Positions 5,771 through 10,449 of a DNA stretch of 10,449 nucleotides are shown here, in pieces (the stretch's first letter is position 1; each line of letters opens with the position of its first letter). Under the pieces are notes generated by a model, which saw only the letters and a list, made by a program, of their open reading frames with translations, ran no database searches and was not told where the DNA came from. The DNA comes from a bacterium (GTDB taxonomy: Bacteria; Patescibacteriota; Minisyncoccia; Phycocordibacterales; Phycocordibacteraceae): positions 1-10,449 of the forward strand of contig JAKAGD010000020.1 of the NCBI GenBank assembly GCA_021817685.1, given 5' to 3'. The position numbers and the translations under genes are program-made.

Positions 5771-6040
5771 ATGACGTTCGCTCAGTTCATCGGCAGCGGC
5801 AATACCGGGGTCATCGGACTCCTTAATACGGTCGTCGCGCCGGTCATATTCGCGCTCTCGTTCGCCGCGTTCGTCTGGGGCGTGCTGAACTACTTCATCC
5901 TCCACGGGGGAGAGGAGGGGAAGCGCGAAGAGGGGCGGCAGTTCGTCCTCTGGGGCATCATCGGGATGGCGGTGCTCTTTTCGGTCTGGGGATTCGTGAA
6001 TATCTTGTTATCCACGCTCGGCATCGCGCCCGGCGCATAA
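5771..6040 (+). CDS. T4SS pilin-like protein (paralog 2 of 6)
   Basis: An 89-residue protein that is almost entirely the two-helix core: helix 1 about 16-44 (VVAPVIFALSFAAFVWGVLN), a charged turn (HGGEEGKREEGRQ, 45-57), and helix 2 about 58-82 with VLWGIIG and SVWGFVNIL. No signal peptide is present, unlike paralogs 1, 3, 4 and 5, so the first helix must act as its own signal anchor. One base separates it from the gene before and from the gene after (TAAT-ATG, TAAC-ATG), implying translation re-initiation. Its role is presumed to be a subunit of a membrane pilus or channel; this is inferred from family alone. Confidence 0.85.
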   Translation: MTFAQFIGSGNTGVIGLLNTVVAPVIFALSFAAFVWGVLNYFILHGGEEGKREEGRQFVLWGIIGMAVLFSVWGFVNILLSTLGIAPGA

Positions 6041-6041
6041 C

Positions 6042-6518
6042 ATGTCATACTTACCACAACCTATGAATATGAAATCAAAAATCGCCTGTGCCGCACTCGT
6101 CCTCTCGGCAGTCCTTACCCCGACGCTCGCGTTTGCCCAGCAGTCGAGCATGAGCATTATCCAATCGAATGCCGGCGGGACCTGGGGCGTCTTTTACGGC
6201 TCAGGCGGCGCGGGCGGCGGCCTGTGCACGAGCAACCTCTGCTCGGTTGCGACCACCATCCTCTACCTCATCAACGCCGTCCTCGTCCCGGTCCTCTTCG
6301 CCATCGCGTTCATCGTGTTCCTCTACGGCGTCGCAAAGGCCTACATCTTCTCCGCCGGCGAGCCGGAGAAAGTCTCGGAGGGCCACAAGCTCATCCTCTG
6401 GGGCATCATCGGCTTCGTGGTGATGATATCGCTCTGGGGCCTGGTGAACGTGGTCGCTAACACCTTCGGTCTGTGGGGCTACGGCGCGCCGCGAACGCCG
6501 GTTTCGTATCCCTATTAG
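6042..6518 (+). CDS. T4SS pilin-like protein with signal peptide (paralog 3 of 6)
   Basis: A 158-residue protein. Counting from 6042, a signal peptide ends near AFAQQ (30-34), a short Gly-rich ectodomain carries two cysteines (C62, C67), helix 1 runs about 73-103 (LVPVLFAIAFIVFLYG), a charged turn follows (GEPEKVSEGHK, 106-116), helix 2 about 117-140 (LILWGIIGFVVMISLWGLVN) and an aromatic/proline tail. In-frame ATGs also occur at 6063 and 6069; 6069 would give a more usual signal peptide beginning MKSKIACAAL, while 6042 fits the one-base gap used elsewhere in the block. No Shine-Dalgarno site helps decide. Confidence 0.82.
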   Translation: MSYLPQPMNMKSKIACAALVLSAVLTPTLAFAQQSSMSIIQSNAGGTWGVFYGSGGAGGGLCTSNLCSVATTILYLINAVLVPVLFAIAFIVFLYGVAKAYIFSAGEPEKVSEGHKLILWGIIGFVVMISLWGLVNVVANTFGLWGYGAPRTPVSYPY

Positions 6519-6534
6519 TTAGCTGTCATATCGC

Positions 6535-6990
6535 ATGAAAACAATCTCACGACTCGCCGTATCCGCCCTCTTCCTCGCTTCCTTCAGCGCACCGTTATTT
6601 GCGTCCGCCCAGGAAATCACCTGTTCGCCGCCCTGTCAGCAAGGATTCACCTGCGACAGCCTCCGGGGCGTTTGCGTGCCGTCTTCGACCGGCGGCGGCA
6701 TCAACCTGAGCGTCATCACGCCGTACTCAAGCGGGATCATTAACCTCATAAACGGCATTCTCGTGCCGGTGCTGATGGCCATCGCCTTCATAACCTTCCT
6801 CTGGGGCGTCTATAAGTACTTCATCCAGGGAGCGAGCAGCGACACGGAGCGCGAGACGGGGCGGCAGTTCGTCCTCTGGGGCATCATCGGCTTCGTGGTC
6901 ATCTTGTCCGTGTGGGGGTTGGTGGCGATCGTTACCAACTTCTTCAGTCTCCAGACCGGCGGCGCGGCGCCGAAACCGCCGACTTTCTAG
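6535..6990 (+). CDS. T4SS pilin-like protein with four-cysteine knot (paralog 4 of 6)
   Basis: A 151-residue protein: signal peptide 1-25 (ASA cleavage), a compact ectodomain with C30, C34, C40 and C47, helix 1 about 69-97 (LVPVLMAIAFITFLWG), charged turn (GASSDTERETGRQ, 99-111), helix 2 about 112-136 (FVLWGIIGFVVILSVWGLV), and a Gly/Pro-rich tail. The helix pair is close to paralogs 2, 3 and 5, indicating tandem duplication; the ectodomain is unlike theirs. Gap to the upstream gene is 16 bases, the widest within this run, with no ribosome site. The 90-base gap after it carries a promoter, so it is the last gene of the first transcript segment. Confidence 0.84.
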   Translation: MKTISRLAVSALFLASFSAPLFASAQEITCSPPCQQGFTCDSLRGVCVPSSTGGGINLSVITPYSSGIINLINGILVPVLMAIAFITFLWGVYKYFIQGASSDTERETGRQFVLWGIIGFVVILSVWGLVAIVTNFFSLQTGGAAPKPPTF

Positions 6991-7026
6991 GCTAGTGCCA
7001 ATATCCACACGAGCCGCCGAAGCGCA

Positions 7027-7066
7027 TTGACCGAACCCCCAGAAACGCTACAATTAACCCGTTAAT
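7027..7066 (+). promoter_or_regulatory. Sigma70-type promoter overlapping a palindrome
   Basis: TTGACC (7027-7032) and TACAAT (7049-7054) are separated by 16 bases, each matching the consensus at 5 of 6 positions. The inverted repeat ATTAAC-CC-GTTAAT (7053-7066) overlaps the end of the -10 and the expected start site near 7061, a classic operator position. Transcription from here would give a leader of about 20 bases before the ATG at 7081, without a Shine-Dalgarno site. Confidence 0.72.
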
Positions 7067-7080
7067 CACTTATCTACCTT

Positions 7081-7458
7081 ATGAAAAAAGCTCTTGCCCT
7101 CACTACAGGAACCCTCGCGGCGTTCGCGCTGCCGCTCGTCACATCGGCCGCGATAAGCAACATCTCGGACGTCGGTTCGTTCATCATTAACACCATCAAT
7201 AACGTCCTCGTTCCGGTCCTCTTCGCTATCGCCTTCATCGTCTTCCTTTGGGGCGCATTCGATACGTTCATCCTCGGTGCAAACTCCGAAGAGGTGAAAG
7301 AGAAGGGCAAGAATCTCATGCTGTGGGGCCTCATCGGCTTCTTCGTGATGGTTTCGGTCTGGGGTCTCGTGAACATCCTTACCGGCACCGTCAGCTTTGG
7401 TAATGCTTCCGGCCCGACCGGCGGTACGCCGAAGACCGGAGTCCAGGTCGGCCAGTAG
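7081..7458 (+). CDS. T4SS pilin-like protein (paralog 5 of 6)
   Basis: A 125-residue protein: signal peptide about 1-23 (TSA cleavage region), a very short ectodomain without cysteines, helix 1 about 36-65 (LVPVLFAIAFIVFLWG, nearly identical to paralog 3), charged turn (GANSEEVKEKGKN, 66-78), helix 2 about 79-101 (LMLWGLIGFFVMVSVWGLVN), and a Gly/Thr-rich tail. It has its own promoter, so its level can differ from paralogs 1-4. It is the shortest signal-peptide form and could be the main structural subunit. No ribosome site is visible. The next gene starts three bases after its stop. Confidence 0.85.
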   Translation: MKKALALTTGTLAAFALPLVTSAAISNISDVGSFIINTINNVLVPVLFAIAFIVFLWGAFDTFILGANSEEVKEKGKNLMLWGLIGFFVMVSVWGLVNILTGTVSFGNASGPTGGTPKTGVQVGQ

Positions 7459-7461
7459 TAA

Positions 7462-7734
7462 ATGCTCGCCGTACTCGACAAATTCCTCGGCAGGGTTGTC
7501 ACGCAAGTCATCAATCCGATAATCCTCCTGCTCGCGGCGAGCGCGTTCGTGGTGTTCCTCTGGGGCGTGTTTGAGTTCATCGCGCACGCGGGGGACGAGG
7601 CAAAGCGTTCTGAGGGCAAGAGCGCTATCCTCTGGGGGCTCGTCGGGCTCGTCATCATCTTCGGCGCGTACGGTATCATCAATCTCGCGCTCGGCACGTT
7701 CAATCTCCCGCCGATACAGAAGATCACCCAATAA
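7462..7734 (+). CDS. T4SS pilin-like protein without signal peptide (paralog 6 of 6)
   Basis: A 90-residue two-helix protein: a short amphipathic start, helix 1 about 16-41 (ILLLAASAFVVFLWGVFEFI), charged turn (HAGDEAKRSEGKS, 42-54), helix 2 about 55-78 (AILWGLVGLVIIFGAYGIIN) and a polar tail. It resembles paralog 2 in lacking a signal peptide, so signal-peptide and signal-less forms alternate along the array: one of each (paralogs 5 and 6) is in the separately promoted pair. The stop is 20 bases before the bidirectional terminator that closes the block. Confidence 0.83.
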   Translation: MLAVLDKFLGRVVTQVINPIILLLAASAFVVFLWGVFEFIAHAGDEAKRSEGKSAILWGLVGLVIIFGAYGIINLALGTFNLPPIQKITQ

Positions 7735-7754
7735 AAGGGGAGCGAGGGAAAAGA

Positions 7755-7788
7755 AAAGGCCACAGCGAAAATTTCCGCTGTGGCCTTT
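7755..7788. terminator. Bidirectional terminator between convergent units
   Basis: A 13-bp perfect stem (AAAGGCCACAGCG at 7755-7767, its complement at 7776-7788) with an eight-base loop. For the plus strand the T run is short (TTT inside the stem). For the minus strand the hairpin is followed by TTTTCTTTT (complement of 7749-7757), a good intrinsic signal. It separates the pilin block from the convergent minus-strand pair. Confidence 0.88.
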
Positions 7789-7811
7789 GAGTTGCGCCCG
7801 AAAGAACGTTC

Positions 7812-8246
7812 CTAAAACTGATTCGGGCAGGCGCCCTTGACGAGCTTGTACTCGATGGGGAGTGCGCCGTGTTCGCTCTTGATCTCGAACGTGTTGGGGC
7901 CGATAGGCTTCGCTTGGTAGGAGCCGTTCCTCGGCTTCACGATGCAGAAATCAAGCACCTCGTCGTACGCGACCTTCTCCGCAGTGAACACCTGAGGCTC
8001 TTCGCTCAACGTGCAGCGACGCACCTCATAGCTACTGAACGGAAGGCAGGTCGATGCAAGGCCCGGCTTCTCGCGGCTTGCCTCGGGAGAACGTTCCTCC
8101 CGATGCTGCCAGAAGTAGGTCGAGGCAATGAGCAGGACGACCACCGTCCCCCAGGAAATGAACCTCCTGGCTGCCTTGCGGAATTTCAGGGACTTGTCGG
8201 TCCCTTCTTTTTCCGCCGCAGATTTTGCTTCTTGGTAGGTGCTCAT
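7812..8246 (-). CDS. Single-pass membrane protein of unknown function
   Basis: A 144-residue protein I do not recognise. A charged N-terminal region (1-28, AAEKEGTDKS...) is followed by one membrane helix (about 29-46, WGTVVVLLIASTYFW) and a mostly beta-like C-terminal domain with four cysteines (C67, C78, C101, C140) that probably lies outside the cell. The start is well supported: AAAGGAGGG lies eight bases upstream within the end of the SPFH gene, and the ATG shares one base with that gene's TAA stop. The tight overlap suggests the two proteins act in one complex. It could be an accessory of the SPFH assembly, but no family evidence supports that. Its 3' end runs to the bidirectional terminator. 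Confidence 0.75.
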   Translation of the reverse strand: MSTYQEAKSAAEKEGTDKSLKFRKAARRFISWGTVVVLLIASTYFWQHREERSPEASREKPGLASTCLPFSSYEVRRCTLSEEPQVFTAEKVAYDEVLDFCIVKPRNGSYQAKPIGPNTFEIKSEHGALPIEYKLVKGACPNQF

Positions 8247-9226
8247 TACTTACGCCCTCCTTTCGCGAGTTGGCCCGGCAGTGACGGAACGTTGCCCCTG
8301 AAGACCTGCACGTCCATCTTGACGTTCTCCGATTCGGCCTGCGCATGCTCCAACATCTCGGTATATGCTTCGGGCTTGATGGCTCCGGAACGAAGGTCTC
8401 TCGCGAGAGCCGCATCGTCTTCGCCGTATCCGTAGAGCCGAGCGACGATCTTGAGGGTATTTAGCGATTCATCAGCCGCGTCCCGAGTTTTTTGGACCGC
8501 ATCGGTGAACGAGATCTTGGTGATGACGATACTGACGATGACGAACCCGTATTTCTTCCTGAAGCTTTCGGGGCTCAGTCCTTTCACTGTGGTGTCCTCG
8601 AAGTCATCAGAAAGCAGTTCGTTCAACTCGTCAATGTGCGTTCGCACCCACTCGGTATCCTTCTTGGAGCACTGGCTCGTCAGAAAGTTCTCGATGAGCG
8701 AGCTCGCGCCGGCCTCAACGGTTGATTCGCTGACGCCGACGGCGCGATCGGCATGCGGTAGGTCTACCGCATACTCGAACTGCCCGTCGACTATCGCCTT
8801 GGAGGTTGCCGTCGCGACGCTTTGGCTGAAGGATTTCTTGACCAGCTTGAGCGGATAGTTGCCCGTCTTGTTCCGTTCCTCCCACCAGTGCGATAGGTGG
8901 AGGCCGGGACCGTAGACAACCATTTCTCCCCCGAACATGCTCTGCGTGACATACGCAGTCCACTCCGGGTTGTTGACCAAGAAGCGGTCCGGGATAAGTC
9001 TCGAGGCAATGAAGCCGCCGATCCAGAACCCCGCCAATCCGCCGATGAGCGGATGACCGACGACTGATCCCCACCATGTAGCGAGTGCCGTGGGTCCCCC
9101 GACAACGAGCGCCGAGAACAGGATGAAACTAAGCATCCTTGTCCACCGATTCCGCGTCGTTACCTGGTCATCCCGGGGCGTATCAAGATTGATGCGGTAC
9201 CCCTTTCTAGCTGTTGCAGTTGCCAT
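8246..9226 (-). CDS. SPFH/Band 7 domain membrane protein
   Basis: A 326-residue protein with two membrane segments near the N-terminus (about 31-51 and 57-76) followed by an SPFH-like domain. GEMVVYGPGLHLSHWWEERN (100-119) has the typical V..PG.H pattern, KKSFSQSVATATSKAIVDGQ (130-149) corresponds to the domain's second strand pair, and YGFVIVSIVITKI (226-238) to the end of the domain; a helical region with DAADESLNTLK (249-259) follows. SPFH proteins form ring or cage assemblies that organise membranes or proteases; which role applies is not visible. Two N-terminal helices instead of one is less usual. Start ATG has AGAAGGAG nine bases upstream. It overlaps the next gene by one base. It has its own promoter. 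Confidence 0.82.
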   Translation of the reverse strand: MATATARKGYRINLDTPRDDQVTTRNRWTRMLSFILFSALVVGGPTALATWWGSVVGHPLIGGLAGFWIGGFIASRLIPDRFLVNNPEWTAYVTQSMFGGEMVVYGPGLHLSHWWEERNKTGNYPLKLVKKSFSQSVATATSKAIVDGQFEYAVDLPHADRAVGVSESTVEAGASSLIENFLTSQCSKKDTEWVRTHIDELNELLSDDFEDTTVKGLSPESFRKKYGFVIVSIVITKISFTDAVQKTRDAADESLNTLKIVARLYGYGEDDAALARDLRSGAIKPEAYTEMLEHAQAESENVKMDVQVFRGNVPSLPGQLAKGGRK

Positions 9227-9282
9227 TTTGTGGCTCCTTCTGTGAATACTGCGTTAATTGGATTCAGCAATATAAGGAACTT

Positions 9283-9324
9283 GCTGCTGGAAAGCAGCAT
9301 ACACGAAAATACCGACCTTGTCAA
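9283..9324 (-). promoter_or_regulatory. Promoter of the SPFH pair with an overlapping hairpin
   Basis: On the minus strand TTGACA (9319-9324) is a perfect -35, 17 bases from TATGCT (9296-9301). The inverted repeat GCTGCT/AGCAGC (9283-9288 with 9293-9298 on the plus strand) overlaps the -10 box and the start-site region, and could be an operator or a short leader hairpin. The leader to the ATG would be about 60 bases. Confidence 0.75.
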
Positions 9325-9334
9325 GTGCGGCCAA

Positions 9335-9364
9335 GAAGATAAGGAGCGAAGCGACGCTATCTTC
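9335..9364 (-). terminator. Possible terminator after tRNA-Leu
   Basis: GAAGATA (9335-9341) pairs with TATCTTC (9358-9364), with an inner AGCG/CGCT pair and a three-base bulge. On the minus strand only CTTCTT follows, so the T signal is weak. Its position 13 bases after the tRNA suits a tRNA terminator. It lies upstream of the SPFH promoter. Confidence 0.4.
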
Positions 9365-9377
9365 TGAAGTACTCTTG

Positions 9378-9462
9378 TGGTGCTGAGGAGAGGACTCGAA
9401 CCTCCATGGGTTGCCCCGCTAGCTCCTAAGGCTAGTGCGTCTACCAATTTCGCCACCTCAGC
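9378..9462 (-). tRNA. tRNA-Leu (anticodon UAG)
   Basis: A class II tRNA, 85 bases including the 3' CCA. Acceptor GCTGAGG pairs with CCTCAGC; the anticodon arm is CTAGC-CTTAGGA-GCTAG, giving anticodon TAG (reads CUA and, by wobble, other CUN codons). A long variable arm and the TTCGAGTCC T-loop are present. The CCA is encoded (complement of 9378-9380). It is divergent from tRNA-Lys. Confidence 0.95.
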
Positions 9463-9493
9463 GTATGAGATACTTCCAAAGCATACAATGTTC

Positions 9494-9502
9494 TGCTATA
9501 TT
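9494..9502 (+). promoter_or_regulatory. Extended -10 promoter of tRNA-Lys
   Basis: TGC precedes TATATT (9497-9502), an extended -10 with 5 of 6 matches. A weak -35 TTCCAA is at 9474-9479, 17 bases upstream. The start would fall at about 9509, at the base of the leader hairpin. Confidence 0.55.
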
Positions 9503-9508
9503 TTTCTC

Positions 9509-9530
9509 GAGGACACAGTGGTGTGTCCTC
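9509..9530 (+). other. Hairpin in the tRNA-Lys leader
   Basis: A 9-bp perfect stem GAGGACACA (9509-9517) and TGTGTCCTC (9522-9530), loop GTGG, four bases before the mature tRNA. It has no T tract on either strand and begins where transcription is predicted to start, so it would cap the 5' end of the precursor RNA, perhaps helping RNase P or protecting the end. Confidence 0.55.
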
Positions 9531-9534
9531 AATC

Positions 9535-9607
9535 GCGCCTATAGCTCAGTTGGTAGAGCAGCTCCCTCTTAAGGAGACGGTCCCAGGTTCGAGCCCTGGT
9601 AGGCGCA
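9535..9607 (+). tRNA. tRNA-Lys (anticodon CUU)
   Basis: 73 bases. Acceptor GCGCCTA pairs with TAGGCGC, D-arm GCTC-AGTTGGTA-GAGC, anticodon loop CTCTTAA giving CTT, T-arm CCAGG-TTCGAGC-CCTGG, discriminator A. The top anticodon-stem pair is a G-A mismatch. The 3' CCA is not encoded (CAC follows), unlike the neighbouring tRNA-Leu, so it must be added. Confidence 0.95.
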
Positions 9608-9614
9608 CACGAAG

Positions 9615-9641
9615 AAAAACACCGCCTGCGCGGTGTTTTTT
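9615..9641. terminator. Terminator after tRNA-Lys, possibly bidirectional
   Basis: AAAAACACCGC (9615-9625) pairs with GCGGTGTTTTT (9630-9640), loop CTGC, with six T residues at 9636-9641. On the minus strand it is followed by TTTTTCTTC, so it may also end the murI transcript arriving from the right. Confidence 0.88.
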
Positions 9642-9665
9642 ATTACGTGTGCGACGCGGAGCGAT

Positions 9666-9730
9666 GTCTGGCCAGCAGGCCAGACCGCGAGCGGGGGTCG
9701 CAGAAATTCTCGAGCGACGGCGAGAGAATT
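9666..9730. repeat. Two inverted repeats between tRNA-Lys and murI
   Basis: GTCTGGCC (9666-9673) and GGCCAGAC (9678-9685) form an 8-bp stem with loop AGCA. A second pair, AATTCTC (9695-9701) and GAGAATT (9724-9730), encloses a 22-base loop. They lie in the 3' region of murI (minus strand) and probably act as RNA structures there. No T tract follows either. Confidence 0.45.
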
Positions 9731-9741
9731 ATCTGTGACCA

Positions 9742-10449
9742 CTATTGAAGCACCGCTTTTCCCACCCGTATCGGGCGGCCGAAGAGCTTGCTCCCCAGGA
9801 TTCTGAAATTGTCGGTGCGATCGGTTGAGTAGAAATGTATAGTCGGGCGCCGGCTCAGCATCCCTTCAATTTCGCCGTGCCGCTTCAGATACTCCTCCAG
9901 CTTTTTCGGCACGACCTTCGCTTCTGAAACGATCTTCACTTCAGGTCCCGCGATGGCGCGGATTTTCTTTTCCAGTATTCCGTAATGCGTACAGCCGAGG
10001 ATGAGCGTATCAATATGTTTGCGGAGCAGGGGGCGCAGATAGCGCGCGAGTATCGTATCCATCTCCGGCGAATTGTGTTCACCCGTTTCTACGAGCGGGA
10101 CGAGCAGGGGACAGGCGTTCTGGAACACCGCCACGCCCGCATCAAGCTTCACGAGCTCGCGGACGAACTTCTCCGACGCGACGGTGCCGGTCGTGGCGAT
10201 AACGCCCACGCGGCGGTTCTTCGTTTTCTGTATTGCGACTTCCGCTGCAGGGATGAGCACGCCGAGCACTTTTTTCTTTGCGCCGTACTCCTGCTGGATC
10301 TTGCGGAGCGCTTCGCTTGATGCGGTGTTGCAGGCGACGACGACGATGCCGCAGTTCTGCGCGAACAAAAAATCCACCGCCTGCTTCGTGTATTCATATA
10401 TCGTTTCCTGCGGACGGTCGCCGTACGGCGCGCGCGCCGTATCGCCCAG
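9742..10449 (-). CDS. murI: Glutamate racemase, N-terminus cut by the window edge
   Basis: Converts L-glutamate to D-glutamate for peptidoglycan, in the cytoplasm. 235 codons are visible, beginning LGDTARAPYGDRPQ, a family hallmark; the first roughly 30 residues with the DSG catalytic Asp are beyond the edge. Both catalytic cysteines are present: C40 of the fragment in VVACNTAS and C153 in LGCTHYGIL. GVLIPA (63-68) and CPLLVPLVE (113-121) are further conserved segments. The C-terminal part (after about 200) with FYSTDRTDNF is a normal family ending. The GTG at 10377 is internal, not the start. Its presence means this organism makes at least part of a peptidoglycan precursor pathway. The 3' end is followed by hairpins and a shared terminator. 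Confidence 0.95.
   Translation of the reverse strand: MGDTARAPYGDRPQETIYEYTKQAVDFLFAQNCGIVVVACNTASSEALRKIQQEYGAKKKVLGVLIPAAEVAIQKTKNRRVGVIATTGTVASEKFVRELVKLDAGVAVFQNACPLLVPLVETGEHNSPEMDTILARYLRPLLRKHIDTLILGCTHYGILEKKIRAIAGPEVKIVSEAKVVPKKLEEYLKRHGEIEGMLSRRPTIHFYSTDRTDNFRILGSKLFGRPIRVGKAVLQ

Noticed and set aside
7066..7763. Two long minus-strand open frames opposite pilin paralogs 5 and 6
   Set aside because: Shadows in GC-rich DNA: one is a run of Asp/Glu/Arg, and they cross the promoter and terminator of the plus-strand genes.
9160..9456. Minus-strand frame beginning MAKLVDALALG
   Set aside because: Its first part is a translation of tRNA-Leu, a common false call, and the rest overlaps the SPFH promoter and start.
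9523..9738. Plus-strand frame containing IAQLVEQLPLKE
   Set aside because: A translation of tRNA-Lys and its terminator, not a gene.

Overview
The window looks like a chromosomal piece of a Patescibacteria (Candidate Phyla Radiation) genome, probably a parcubacterial lineage of fairly high GC. This rests on protein families I recognise, not on a search: a run of six small two-helix type IV secretion pilin-like proteins, a membrane-anchored solute-binding protein, a PaaX/Cas2-like regulator, a YkgJ cysteine-cluster protein and glutamate racemase. TGA ends several clear genes, so the UGA=Gly code of Gracilibacteria does not apply.

Left part (1-3150) is accessory in character. It holds an AT-rich helical protein with a HEPN-like Rx4H motif (222-767), a stand-alone NIF3/YqfO-type domain (819-1127), a YkgJ-family protein ending in a strong terminator (1163-1640), a PaaX/Cas2-like protein (1747-2328), and two small orphan proteins (2470-2718, 2853-3092), the second closed by a strong terminator. 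Two copies of a 25-bp element, 24/25 identical and each the loop and right arm of a hairpin, sit just before and just after the PaaX/Cas2-like gene.

The middle part (3160-7790) is a co-directional block: a class I methyltransferase, a membrane-anchored solute-binding protein, and six two-helix pilin-like proteins, mostly with gaps of 1-16 nt. A sigma70-type promoter overlapping a palindrome lies in the one larger gap (6991-7080), so the last two pilin genes can be transcribed separately. A long bidirectional terminator closes the block. Starts in this block lack visible Shine-Dalgarno sites; several genes outside it have good ones. Together the genes suggest a cell-surface structure or DNA-uptake/secretion pseudopilus with an associated binding protein, but no ATPase or assembly gene is in view.

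The right part (7790-10449) holds a minus-strand pair, an SPFH/Band 7 membrane protein followed by a one-helix membrane protein overlapping it by one base, driven by a clear promoter. It also holds a divergent tRNA pair (Leu-UAG on minus, Lys-CUU on plus) and the 5'-truncated minus-strand murI (glutamate racemase) running off the right edge.
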